A stretch of DNA of 64,000 nucleotides from the NCBI GenBank assembly GCA_963920575.1, contig OY986966.1:18161888-18225887 (forward strand), read 5' to 3'. A program made the translations under genes and the position numbers. Each line of letters opens with the position of its first letter. Positions within the stretch are counted from its first letter, which is position 1. Below, piece by piece: positions 20,064 to 31,276 of the stretch. The DNA is from Narthecium ossifragum (Eukaryota; Streptophyta; Magnoliopsida; Dioscoreales; Nartheciaceae). Below the pieces are notes generated by a model that did no database searches, was not told the DNA's origin, and saw only the letters and a list, made by a program, of their open reading frames with translations.

Positions 20064-20263
20064 NNNNNNNNNNNNNNNNNNNNNNNNNNNNNNNNNNNNN
20101 NNNNNNNNNNNNNNNNNNNNNNNNNNNNNNNNNNNNNNNNNNNNNNNNNNNNNNNNNNNNNNNNNNNNNNNNNNNNNNNNNNNNNNNNNNNNNNNNNNNN
20201 NNNNNNNNNNNNNNNNNNNNNNNNNNNNNNNNNNNNNNNNNNNNNNNNNNNNNNNNNNNNNNN
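20064..20263. other. Assembly gap, 200 N
   Basis: Run of 200 unknown bases inside the inverted half of the repeat array; the round number suggests an arbitrary gap size. Confidence 0.99.
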
Positions 20264-20591
20264 GGAGGAAGAAAGTTTGGGCGGGAGTTTTGGTGGTAAT
20301 GAAAATTTTGATGGGAATCTGGACCGTTGGATGTGTTTGGAGATAGATCTAGACCGCTCTTTATGTCTTATAGTTGAGACATTTCAAAAACCGCTCTTCC
20401 TTATATAATAGATATTCTTATATGTATTATTTTTTTATCATGTTTCATCATTGTAACGATCCATCATGAGTCGAGACATCTGTTTTCTTTGAGAAAGAGC
20501 AAATTCAATTGGCATATATAGAAGTATATGTTTCGTAGTTATTCTACATTTTCTAGTTGGAACATTAATCATATTAATCATAGTGTTTTGT

Positions 20592-20876
20592 TTATCCTTT
20601 GACATAAGTAGGTTGGACTATACCTGCACATATATAATTGGAAACTACTTCAAATTTCACTGCAGCATTATTTGTCATAGTCTGACAAGAAAGATTTAGT
20701 CCATCATAAAAATATTGCATCTGATTTTCTAAAGAGTAGTTATGATGGGGACATTGCATCAAAAGCATTTTAAATTTATCCCATGCTTCATGGATGGCAA
20801 AATTGTGGTACCACCAGGATTTGAAATCAAATGACAACTCCTCAAAGAATACCATGACTCTCCTGTCGGTGGGCAC
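20592..20876 (-). pseudogene. Athila gag fragment
   Basis: 94 residues with EAWDKFKMLLMQCPHHN and FYDGLN, the conserved core of Athila gag (compare AWERFKDLLRECPHHE and FYNGL in 52956-53888). It is truncated on both sides and abuts chromovirus integrase sequence on the opposite strand at about 20890. Confidence 0.75.
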
Positions 20877-20894
20877 TCTGGGGTTCTAAGGACC

Positions 20895-21464
20895 TACAAG
20901 TGTCTAGCACAAAATTTCTAGTGGGAAAATATGTGACTCAAAGTCAGAGAATATGTGGCGACTTGTGATGTTTGCCAAAAAATAAACGTGAAACCATAAG
21001 CCCGGCGGGGTTACTACAACCCTTACCAGTTCCGAAACAGATCTGGGAGGAGATAACTATGGACTTCATATCGGGATTACCGAGATCAGAAGGTACGGAT
21101 GTGATTATGGTAGTCGTGGATAGACTAACTAAATATGCCCACTTCATACTACTGTCTCATCCCTATATGGCGACCAAGGTAGCAGCGACATTCGTGTACC
21201 ACGTACGCGCGGCTACATGGTCTCCCAAAACCCATCATTAGTGGCAGGGATCGAGTTTTTATGAGTCACTTTTGACAAGAATTTTTTAAGATGCAGGGAA
21301 CTCAACTGAAGATGAGTACGGTGTACCATCCTCAGACGGATGGGCAGACAGAAGTCTTTAATAGATGCCTTGAGCGGTATCTCTGATGTTTTGCTAGCCA
21401 ACTGCCGAAGGGAGGGACGAAATATCTTCCTTGGGCCGAGTATTGGTACAATACACCCTATCAA
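20895..21464 (+). pseudogene. Chromovirus integrase fragment, left half
   Basis: Plus-strand frames give REYVATCDVCQK (the HHCC zinc finger end), PAGLLQPLPVPKQIWEEITM, DFISGLPRS, VVVDRLTKYAHF (first catalytic Asp), [17 protein letters not shown] and EYWYNTPYQ. Frameshifts near 20990 and 21225 and stops after 21270 make it a pseudogene. The frame continues at 37727 (after the 16-kb Tekay insertion) for a short distance. A gypsy integrase catalyses cDNA insertion; this one is a relic used as a landing site. Confidence 0.85.
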
Positions 21465-23714
21465 TGTCGCGCCCCGACCCGCGTAGGCCCAACCGGACCA
21501 GGCGACGCAAAGCGGAACCTAACCTATTGAGGAAATTTTGGCGAGGTTTTCCTCTAATCGTAGTGGTTACCCTACAAATTCATAATTATCATATATTAAC
21601 ATACAATTACAAACCTTAAAGACTGAAACTGATACAAATACAAGTCCTCAAACAGGGAAATTATACATTTATCAATCCCGTAGGAGACTGTCTATAACAA
21701 AAGGTACAACAGAGATCGCTGCTCCTCAAGCACCACCAGACGCCGCCACGTCACCAAACACCGGCCCGGTAAGGGCGACCGAAGAAGAGCTAGCGCCAGC
21801 ACCTGCAAAACGCAGCCCGGGTAGGAGTGAGCACTAAGCTCAGCAGGGACACTATACTACGACGCTCACAAGGGAGGAAACACAACAGTGCCGCCTCCAA
21901 GTTTACCCTAAGTGTATACAAGGGTCCCATAACCCTACCAAAAGTCCGTGAACACAGGCCCAAAACACTGCATACTTTCAACAGGACACAGAACACTGTT
22001 TGGTGGGCCAGGACACCGCTGGGCAGGCACTCCTCCTCCCAAGAGTTTAAGAACACCGGACTCCGGCTACACCTCAGATACAACTTGAAGTCGACACGAC
22101 CTCTAAACATCAAACACAAGTATTCATGTCATCTAACCCTATCATCGAAATCGACTGAATACTACAAATCGAGTCCTGGACCAAGCTACCCGCAATGGTC
22201 CTAGAGCTAGATCCGGGCTACCCGAAAACCCCGGATCGGCAATGCCCTACACAGATGCAACTAATGAACAACACAATGCATGATATGAGCACACGCATGG
22301 TAATACAGATAAGCATGCAATAGTATGTGATGTTATAAATAACAAGGTCTGGGCACGGCACCCTGCCGGCCCAGGGTGGTGAACATGTAAGAAGGGTCTA
22401 GGAGCTGCTACAATGGTACCACCACCAACTGTCAGCAGTCCGCCACAACACCTGTACCAGGAAGCAGCCTCGCAAACAACAGCTCACAGATATCACAGAT
22501 AAAGCCCTCGGCGCACGCCGACATGCAAGGCTAGGAAAAGCTGTAGGGCTACCTGCCCGTTTATTCTAAACATCCCGGGAGTCATCACTCCCCCGGTTCA
22601 CCACTGCCCCTATTATAGGGCTAACATGCTTAAACATATGTACAAGGTATAAGGCGGTAAAGAAAATTGTACGTGCAAAGCCCCGCGAGCAAAACAAGAG
22701 AAATTCTCTCTCTCTGCCGTAGACGGATCGATCCCTTCCTAAGAAGGGAAGGATCGATCCCTCTAATAGCAGAGAGCAAACTCTCCATATCGTGCCGAGT
22801 CCGATCGATCCGTCCTCCCAGGACGATCGATTCGTCCTCGCAGGACGATCGATCCGACTCATGATAGGGAACATCCGAGATCGATGCTACCCAAAGCACC
22901 GGGATCGATCGTCCTCACCCGAGACCGATCGATCCTGCTCGAGTTCAGCATGACCAACGAGGAAGGATCGATCCCTCTCACAGACGGATCAATCTCGTTG
23001 GGTTCTCCGGCAAACCTCCGGCCAGAAATACCGTCGGAAAACTCCACCAAATCCCACCAAAACCTGGGATCTAGTGGTACGAAGGACCACAAGTCTAAAA
23101 CCGGCGGAAATACTACAATTCAACAAGTGTATAACAAGATCTAAGCAAAAGATCAAAGACAACCGGAAAAACTTCCAAAAACCCGGAAGAAATGTAGGTA
23201 GGATCCCTACCTAAGCAATAGCAGCTTCAATCCCAGCTGCTAGGCCTTGGATCGTCCACAATCTTTTCGAAATCCAGAAAATCTCAGCTCAAGAACTCGG
23301 ATTTCCAAAGAGATTCAAGGAAGAAGGTTTTGTTCGTTTTATAGACAAACGAACCGACTTAGCAGGATCGATCCGTCTCAAGAGACCGATCGATCCGTCC
23401 CAAGAGAGCGATCGATCCTTCTCGAGAGAGCGATCGATCCTTCTCAACGATCCGCGTTCCAGGCAAAAACCGATCGATCCTTCTAGCAAGGAAGGATCGA
23501 TCCGTCTTTCGCAGGAAGCTGGACTTGGGCTAAAACTTAAGCCGAAGCCTGGATCTTTCGATCCCGGGTTCCACTAACCATTCTAGCCAAACATTACCAC
23601 AAACATGGTCAGTGTGTGCACACGCGAGTGTGAAACAAGCCGACAAGGTGTAATTTCCCAAATTGCCCTTGCGATTCACGACGAGCCACAGGAGTAGAGG
23701 GACGGGTCCTCACA
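21465..23714 (-). repeat. 3' LTR of the Tekay-like element
   Basis: Starts TGTCGCGCCCCGACCC on plus (LTR end in element orientation) and ends GGGTCCTCACA. Highly similar to 35438-37726 along its length. Contains many GATCGATCC units at 22715-23510, and CTCGAGAGAGCGATCGATCC. Confidence 0.93.
22715..23510. repeat. GATCGATC-rich arrays in the 3' LTR
   Basis: Two clusters (22715-22995 and 23365-23510) of GGATCGATCC / CGATCGATCCGTC with CCCAAGAG, CCTCTC or GTCTC spacers, at least 14 cores. Same arrangement in the partner LTR at 36695-37525. Confidence 0.75.
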
Positions 23715-23789
23715 TCCTAATACCCTTAAAGGAAATCTCGTCCCGAGATTCGATAAGGGTAGGGCTCGGAAACAAAGGAAACAGCTACA

Positions 23790-24438
23790 CTAGAAGACAG
23801 GACAAAAGTTACCTCGAGAAGGGAACAAGTGCGGATACTCCTGCCGCATGCGCGCCTCACGCTCCCAGGTCATCTCCTCGACGCCTCTGTGCCTCCACAG
23901 TACCTTGACCAAGGGAATCGTCTTGCTCCGCAAGACCTGATCCCTCCGGTCAAGCACTCGAACAGGCTGCTCAACGAAAGTCGCGTCTGACTCAAGCTCG
24001 ATGTTATCTACTCTGATGACATGCGATGGGTCGGGGTGGTACTTCCTCAGCATCAACACGTGAAAAGTCGGGTGCACAGCAGACATGTGCTGTGGAAGGT
24101 CCAAGCGGTAGGCTACCTCGCCGACCCTCTCTAGGATCTCAAACGTCCCGACGAACCTCGGGGCCAACTTGCCCCCGCTGCCAAACCTCACAGACCCTAT
24201 GTACGGTGCTGCCCGCATGAACACACTGTCACCAACTGCGAACTCAAGCGGTCGTCGCCTCTGATCTGCATAGCTCTTCTGTCGGCTTTGAGCCGTCAGA
24301 AGTCTCTGCCTGATCTGCACTAACCTCTCTGACGACCTCCTGACGATGTCTGGACCGGTGAGTGAAGCCTCTCCAACCTCTGTCCAGCACACTGGGGAAC
24401 GACACGGCCTACCGTACAACGCCTCGAAAGGTGCTACT
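23790..24438 (-). CDS. Tekay-like integrase C-terminal half with chromodomain-like tail
   Basis: Open from the Athila insertion point down to 23790: APFEALYGRPCRSPVCW, then AVGDSVFMRAAPY (GPY/F region), FEILERVGEVAYRLDLP, HPTFHVLMLRKYHPD and a tail RVLDRRDQVLRSKTIPLVKV, LWRHRGVEEMTWE, typical of the chromodomain of the Tekay/Del clade. Removing the nested element and one TSD joins this in frame with 31277 onward (LG-V-APFEALYG). It forms the end of pol, about 80 bp from the 3' LTR. Intact as a segment. Confidence 0.88.
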
Positions 24439-25620
24439 TGATCGCTCGCGAATGTTGTCGTTAAAACATTACAAACTCAATCAAATACAAATTTATAATC
24501 CTTATTCAATCACTACACACTAGGTAGAAATAGCAGTGAAGTTGGGAGTCGATCCACAGGGAAAACGTTGGAAACTAAAATCAATTCTCAAAACCCTAAA
24601 AGTAAGGAAAAGAATAAAAGATAGAAAAAAGTTATCTAAACTAATAAATAAAAGGGATAAAAGGTTTATCAATTTGAATCAATGGAGTAGTTACTTAGGA
24701 ATTACTCAATCCGCCCTAGTTTCATTATTAGTCTTCTCTAGTTATCATCTTGTTCCCTTCTCTCAACATTATGGATCATATGGCTACAAGCTCACATGAA
24801 TCCCTAAAAGAAGATTAACGTTTCCAACGGCATAACCTATCTTTGCTTGGCATAGATTGTCTTTGGTCCTACGATTACCTTAAATTATACTACTCCTAAG
24901 TACAAGAATTAGCAACTCATCTTTTGGATGAAAGCCATCGGGTTGGAATAGGAAGCTGTCACCATCCACATCATCTCCTTCTTCCTCCTCCTCCTCCAAA
25001 GATTGTCAAAAAGATGCTTATTTTCGGCCAGCCAACACCTTCTTATAGGTGTATTCCCGGAATTAGGGTTATGGCTAAGTTGAGTTGGACCTCTAGTGCA
25101 ACTCAGATTTCCTAGTTTAATTCTCACAGCCTATTCCAGCCGCGACTGGGTTCAACCCGTCCGGAATTTGGAAATGTACTCAACATGAAAGATATAGATT
25201 AGGAAGCCTTCTTTCTTGTCCCAAATATGTTATAATATTCTGACTTATGTGGAATATTTGACGAATATTCTCCTGAACATCGACGGACCAGTTTCCAGCA
25301 GCTGTATATCTTCATAGTCTTCAAGACTGGTATTAATATGTCTGGAATCTCGCCACATGTCCAACATGAAAGTTGTAGGTCTTGAAGTCTTCTATCACGT
25401 CTCACATTTTCAGAATATTTGGACCTTTGTAAACTATTTGGAGAATATATTACTGACGGTCGACGAAGCAGTTTATTTAGTCATGTTAGCCGAATTTCTT
25501 TAATTTCTTGTCAAATCATGATTAAACCTGAAATCAACTAACAAACTCTTAAATACAACTACTCTAGGCCTAACAAAGGTAATTTAAGGGGTTTAATTAT
25601 GAATAATTTGTGACTTATCA
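24439..25620 (-). repeat. 3' LTR of the nested Athila-like element, internally deleted
   Basis: Termini TGATCGCTCGCGAATG and GTGACTTATCA on plus. Compared with 29835-31271 it lacks about 255 bp after CTACTCCTAA (24890s); the missing block is flanked by TCCTAA in the intact LTR, suggesting slippage or recombination between short repeats. Confidence 0.9.
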
Positions 25621-28200
25621 CACCCCCTAACTTACACTTTCATAGTCCTCGAGCAAAGAAAAGATAAAAAGAAAGCAATAAATCTAACTAGCCACTTTCG
25701 TAGGTCTCACAATTGCACTTAGCATATGCAACAAGCCTTTAAACCCCTGGGTTACTCCAGTGGAGGAGTTATAGTCTCCTGAGGGTTTTAAGGGATGACA
25801 CCCACAAACATCTATACATTCCCTTGAATATATCATTAGAAATCAATCACAATATTCACCAACTCTAATGCATGAAATAGAAATAATATCCATAAATATA
25901 CCCTTCAACTCATATTCAAATAAAAACATAGTAAATCAAAACTTGTCATAACATATTTCCAACACTTCAACATATTTAATCATGATTAAAAATAACTTTA
26001 ACACTCATGTGTGTGAATGAGGTTCCACATGCTTCAGAGCATCAATTATATCTAAACACTTCAACTATTCAAGATCACAATCCTATCCAAGTACATATCT
26101 TCCACTTATCACATAACAATATCTGTTTTTTTTTCTTTTCGTAGGAATTTCAACGGTTTTACGCGAACACCACGCTGGCTAGGCACACTGCCCGGTTACT
26201 AAGTTGAAAATCCTCCTTTTTTCTTTATTCTTTTTTTCAGGAAATTCAAACATTTTACGCGAACACCACGCTGTCTAGGCACACTGCCCGGTTACTAAGT
26301 TGAAAATCCTTTTTTCTTTTTCTTTTTTTTTCCACATACTCAGATAATTGCATGTGTTCATGTATTTTCTGTGCCATGACATAAAATTGTAAATCTATCC
26401 CAGTATCATGCTCCGAATCTAATATCAACCTCTTAACATGTGGAAGTGAACATGTGCATTATGATATGTCAAGCTATCCTTAGATCATGGTAAAAGTGTT
26501 AAAGTATAGAAATAGTGTCATGAATAGCAAAATTTACTATCCCTTATATGACATACAAATCTCAGAATAATTCATAACATAAATTTCTAAACAATGCACC
26601 TTTGTCAAATCATATCATAATTTCATTCTTTTGACATAATTCAAGGGATGTATAATATTTGGTTACCATAAAAAGAATATGAGCATGAAATTTATGAATG
26701 CTACCCCCAAGTTAAATGTAATTGTCTCCAATTACACTAAGTCATAAAAATAAATCAAGAAATAAAGGGTAGAGATAACCATAATGAAGGCTTCAGAAAT
26801 CGATTTCTCTCTCTTCCAATTTTACGTTTAAGCACCGCCATCCTTGAATGAATATTTCCTTCCCCACCATAACCTGTCACAGAAATATATACCTTTCCAA
26901 AAAGATCAAATATAACAAATAAAAGTCCAGAAAGGTATTAGAATCATAGAAAATTTCGGTAGAGTCTCCTTTGTATTTTCATGATATATTAATCTGTATA
27001 AACATTCACCACATAAAAATATAACAAGTGCAGATAAATAGTAAAGGAGATAATACGTCAAAAATAATCTTCTAGACATCACAGATAAGGACATAAAGGA
27101 CCAAAATATCCAAACAGGGCAACCATCAGTTATCATCCGCATAAACATCATCACACACATGGCGGCCGTCCGTGGCGAGATCAGAAACGAAATCGGCGAA
27201 AATAAGGAGAGTTTAACATCGGAGGTTGCTCTAGGATGTCTAGAAGATCAAAGAATGCTCAACATGGTCTTGATCGAAGATCTGTATCCTCGGATCGAGA
27301 ATATGAACTTTGTAACACCGGGATCGCGATCTAGAAGCAAACGGACGGCTGGAAGTTCACCGGAGATGGATCAACGGTGAAACCTCGTCGTGGGAGGATG
27401 GGACTGGTGGGGATAGAGTCGTGGAAGATCAAGGAACGCACCAGTAGCGTCTGATCGATGAAACAAGGCCTCAGTCGCTGGGTAAGAGCTCGCCGGCGGT
27501 AGGGTTCGTCGGAGATGAAATCTGGCGATCCATGCTCTAATTGAGGATAGTAATGTTGGAGGAAGGTTCGTGGATGTGTGGGGAACTGTCTAATGGTGGA
27601 GGATGGACGAATTGAGTTTTCAGCCGGCGGATTGAAGGTGGTCGGATAGGTGGTTTCGTCGGACGTTGAAGCCGATGATCCAGGCGGCAAGGTCGGATTT
27701 TGATGGTGGCGGAAGGTTCGTGGTGATGGTTGGAAGGTGCTGGAGGTATTCACGGGTGATGGGAGGCACGGGATAAGGAGATTGGAGACGGCCGGCGGAA
27801 TAGGAGGGGCTCACCGGCGTCGGAGGAGAGGGTTCCGAGGGAAGAAGAGGCATTGGATGAAGAGCTAAGAGTATGGCGGAGGTTTTGGTGAAGGTTTGGA
27901 GGGTTGGGGATGGCCGGAGAGGTAGCGACGGGCCGCAATGAGTAACGGCTCGGGGACGAGCCGGTGAAAGCCAGGCGGAGCCGGGACGATGAAGTCCTGG
28001 CTCACAGGTGAGCCGCTCGGGAAGAGAGAGAAAATCCGGCGGAAAAGATTGAAAAATAGGAAAAAGGTGGAGAAAAATTCAAGAAAAATATGGGGAAAAT
28101 CCTAAAAATCAGGGAAAAATCGTAAAAATTAAATAAAATTCTAAAAACCTAAGGAAAAATCCTAAAAACTGGGTTGCCTCCTAGAAAGCGCGTAAGTTTA
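25621..28200 (-). other. 3' non-coding / Pro-rich region of the nested Athila-like element
   Basis: Contains a duplicated block with CGCGAACACCACGCTG and GCCCGGTTACTAAGTTG (26143-26210 and 26239-26308) and a GC-rich block 27160-28040. The GC-rich block's minus-strand readings (SSDAGEPLLF; PPSKSDLAAW) match the plus-strand element at 58157-58400 (SSDAGEPPLF; PPSKCPLATW). The GAGGCAACCC-type Athila motif lies at about 28170-28180. Conserved between two diverged copies, with no recognised domain. Confidence 0.6.
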
Positions 28201-28209
28201 CGTCTTTCG

Positions 28210-28974
28210 CTAGATGTTCTGAAAACAAGATTTAGGAGGGTGATGGTTCCATGTGAAAAAATACATGGCCCGGATCATGGTGAAGGTATGCAGACATGCT
28301 TCATCAAAGAATAAAAAGAAGTCCTTAGTAAACAAAATATGCATAGAACTGGAAATTTTGATACGATCTTTGAGGAAGGGAGGATAGGAATTGCCATGGT
28401 CTTCACTCACAACAAGGTTCTCCTCCTCACAAAGTTCAACTAATGGGGATGATATTAAAAATAGAATCTCAAACTCAGGCTCTAAACAAGGAATATTGCT
28501 AACACCCTTATCCTCATTATGTTTATCACTAATATGCATATCGTCATCATTCAACTCATCATGTAGAAGCTCAACTTGAGGTTCCTGACAGGGGGTCTCA
28601 CTAATATGCTCATCCTCATTTTGATCAGTGTAAATAGACATATTATCATCATGAACAACCGACAATTTAGCATAACAACCCTCATCATCACTATCATCAA
28701 AAAAACTTGCTTCATAAAAATGACCGAAATACATATAAGGCCCAGAATGTACAACCAGATAGCATTCATCAACATCATCAACTGTATCATCCAAAGTTGG
28801 CAAAACAATATTTTCAACAGCAGGTAAAACATTATCAATAGCATCATGAACTGGCAAAGTATCACAAGCATTATAGCATGTATCAACATCGTTAGAAACA
28901 TAAGCATCACAAGCATTGCCATTACAAATAGAAGGAACATAATCATTCACATAATCATCATCTGAATCCACCAT
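28210..28974 (-). CDS. Acidic ORF of the nested Athila-like element
   Basis: 254 residues, strongly Asp/Glu-rich in the first two thirds (DSDDDYVNDY, DDTVDDVDECY, DDSDDEGCY, LNDDDMHISD). The hydrophobic C-terminal third carries FFLFFDEACLHTF. It starts 18 nt after the gag stop, where protease and RT should be. The plus-strand relative at 55454-56506 also has an acidic ORF in this position. No catalytic motif recognised; function unknown. Intact reading frame in an otherwise coding-poor element suggests it was maintained until recently. Confidence 0.6.
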   Translation of the reverse strand: MVDSDDDYVNDYVPSICNGNACDAYVSNDVDTCYNACDTLPVHDAIDNVLPAVENIVLPTLDDTVDDVDECYLVVHSGPYMYFGHFYEASFFDDSDDEGCYAKLSVVHDDNMSIYTDQNEDEHISETPCQEPQVELLHDELNDDDMHISDKHNEDKGVSNIPCLEPEFEILFLISSPLVELCEEENLVVSEDHGNSYPPFLKDRIKISSSMHILFTKDFFLFFDEACLHTFTMIRAMYFFTWNHHPPKSCFQNI

Positions 28975-28992
28975 ACAAGCTAGTTGTCCGCT

Positions 28993-29493
28993 TTATATCT
29001 CTAAATTCTTAATTGATTGAGCATTAGAGTTAACATTAGTCCCTATCAAAGCAATTGTGCTCCTAAGCTCAGTCGTCACGTCATTCATGTAAGCAATGAT
29101 GTTTGCATTCATGTTTTGAAGTGCACTCATGATTGGGATCAAAGTTAGTTCAGAGGGTGTTTGTGGGGGAGGATATTGTTGTTCAAAACAAGGTTTAAAA
29201 TTTTGAGCCGGTGTTTCTGTGTTCCATGATTGAACATTAGGAGGTTGGTAACCTTGAAATTGCCAACTAGGGTATGTATGATTTCTAATATTCGGATTAA
29301 AATGATATGAATGTGAGTTATATGCCGGATTAGAGAAACCATATGTGTCATTATTGTAAGCGGACCCATAACCAAAAGGCAAATCATCATTGGACATGGC
29401 ACCCGGTGGCATATAAGAATTAGCCATGCATGCAAGATCACTTAAATAAGGACCACACCAAAGATAAGAAATACAAACAGTGGGCTGGTCCAA
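28993..29493 (-). CDS. Truncated Athila gag (C-terminal part) of the nested element
   Basis: 166 residues: YGFSNPAYNSHSYHFNPN and HTYPSWQFQGYQPP, then PSELTLIPIMSALQNM and a helical end (NSNAQSIKNLEI). It corresponds to 53889-54494 in the plus-strand relative (NPYSNTYNPGW, PNFSWKPQ, LTSIMSTLLEM). The N-terminal gag core present at 52956-53888 is missing, so it could not form a normal capsid alone. Confidence 0.75.
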   Translation of the reverse strand: MDQPTVCISYLWCGPYLSDLACMANSYMPPGAMSNDDLPFGYGSAYNNDTYGFSNPAYNSHSYHFNPNIRNHTYPSWQFQGYQPPNVQSWNTETPAQNFKPCFEQQYPPPQTPSELTLIPIMSALQNMNANIIAYMNDVTTELRSTIALIGTNVNSNAQSIKNLEI

Positions 29494-29812
29494 GAGACGA
29501 TTGTCGTTGATACGTGCTTTTGTGCGACTAGCAGAAGCGTCTTAAAAACCTAGATAAAATAACTCGGAGTTTAGAACAAACGTACCTGACTACACAGTCC
29601 CGATCGGTCGCTCCCGTGTCCGACCGATCGCTCTTGGCGATGGGCTGCAGGTCCAAGTCCGAAAAAATTAAATTTAGTAGCTGTAAAAATAAGAAAAATT
29701 GTCAGAATTCCATAAAAGTGTAAAATAAAGAAAGAGGGAAATAAGAAAGATAAAAACCTAACTAAGCAAAGAAAATGAGTTAAGAGAAAATCAATTAGTT
29801 AACCATCGAAAT

Positions 29813-29829
29813 CCCCGGCAACGGCGCCA
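29813..29829 (-). other. Primer binding site (tRNA-Asp type) of the nested Athila-like element
   Basis: TGGCGCCGTTGCCGGGG on minus, 5 nt inside the 5' LTR, complementary to the 3' end of plant tRNA-Asp; characteristic of Athila/Tat elements. Confidence 0.85.
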
Positions 29830-29834
29830 AAAAT

Positions 29835-31271
29835 TGATCGCTCGCGAATGTTGTCGTTAAAACATTACAAACTCAATCAAATATAAATTTATAATCCTTA
29901 TTCAATCACTACACTACTAGGTAGAAATAGCGGTGAAGTCGGGAGTCGATCCACAGGGAAAACATTGGAAACTGAAATCAATTCTCAAAACCCTAAAAGT
30001 AAAGAAAAGAATCAAAGATAGAATAAAGTTATCTAAACTAATAAATAAAAGAGATAAAAGGTTGATCAATTTGAATCAGTGGAGTAGTTACTTAGGAATT
30101 ACTCAATCCGCCCTAGTTTCATTATTAGTCTTCTCTAGTTATCATCTTGTTCCCTTCTCTCAACATTATGGATCATATGGCTACAAGCTCACATGAATCC
30201 CTAAAAGAAGGTTAATGTTCCCAATGGCATAACCTATCTTTGCTTGGCATAGATTGTCTTTGGTCCTACGATTACCTTAAATTATACTACTCCTAATGAC
30301 CGTGGCACAACCTATCTTCGCGTAGCATAGCTTATCTCAAAGGCAAACCAATAACTTCATGAAAACCATCTCATAAATCTCTACAATCAATCACAGAAAT
30401 CATGTAGGACTAAAAGTACGTTAAGGGAACTCTGTTCCTTCAACTCTATTAACAATAAAACCATATTCATGAGATCATGCATCGAGAAGTTCACAAGAAT
30501 CCAACTAAAGAAAAACCAAAACTACACTAGGGTTTCATGAATAATCCTAAGTACAAGAATTAGCAACTCATCTTTTAGATGAAAGCCATCGGGTTGGAAT
30601 AGGAAGCTGTCACCATCCACATCCTCTCCTTCTTCTTCTTCCTCCTCCAAAGATTGTCAAAAAGATGCTTATTTTCGGCCAGCCAACACCTTCTTATAGG
30701 TGTATTCCCGGAATTAGGGTTATGGCTAAGTTGAGTTGGACCTCTAGTTCAACTCGGATTTCCTAGTTTAATTCTCACACCCTATTCCGGCAGCGACTGG
30801 GTTCAATCCATCCGGAATTTGGAAATGTGCTCAACATGAAAGATGTAGATTAGGAAGCCTTCTGTCTTGTCCCGAAGATTTTATAATATTCTGACTTATG
30901 TGAAATATGTGACGAATATTCTCCTGAACATCGACGAACCATTTTCCAGCAGCTGTATATCTTCATAGTCTTCAAGACTGGTATTAATCTGTCTGGAATC
31001 TCGCCATGTGTCAAACATGAAAGTTGTAGCTCTTGAAGTCTTCTTTCACGTCTCAAATTTGGAGAATATTTCAACCTTTGTAAAATATTTGGAGAATATA
31101 TTACTGACGGTCGACAAAGCAGTTTATTTAGTCATGTTAGCCGAATTTCTTGCATTTCTTCTCAAATCATGATTAAACCTGAAATCAACTAACAAACTCT
31201 TAAATAAAACTACTCTAGGCCTAACAAAGGTAATTTAAGGGGTTTAATTATGAATAATTTGTGACTTATCA
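29835..31271 (-). repeat. 5' LTR of the nested Athila-like element
   Basis: 1437 bp, full-length version of the family (TGATAAGTCACAAATTATTC to GCGAGCGATCA in element orientation). Contains the AGTCGATCCACAGGGA motif near its element-3' end. Confidence 0.92.
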
Positions 31272-31276
31272 CTACT

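Larger units (their letters stand above)
24439..31271 (-). mobile_element. Non-autonomous Athila-like LTR element, nested
   Basis: LTRs 24439-25620 and 29835-31271, a perfect TSD CTACT (24434-24438 and 31272-31276), an Asp-type PBS and a 3' purine tract (AAGTTAGGGGG on minus next to 25620). The internal region holds only a truncated gag, an acidic ORF and a long non-coding/Pro-rich 3' part. There is no protease, RT, RNase H or integrase. It relies on another element for mobility. It split the integrase of the Tekay-like host. Confidence 0.93.

Noticed and set aside
21827..22204. 125-residue reading found in both Tekay LTRs (also 35800-36177)
   Set aside because: Repeated only because the LTRs are duplicates; no domain, and overlapping antisense readings of similar length exist.
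22715..23510. CRISPR-like array
   Set aside because: Spacing irregular, units self-complementary and degenerate, inside an LTR of a plant retrotransposon.
28551..28946. Met/Leu/Ile-rich 131-residue reading that looks like a membrane protein
   Set aside because: Frame shadow of the GAT-rich acidic ORF on the same strand.
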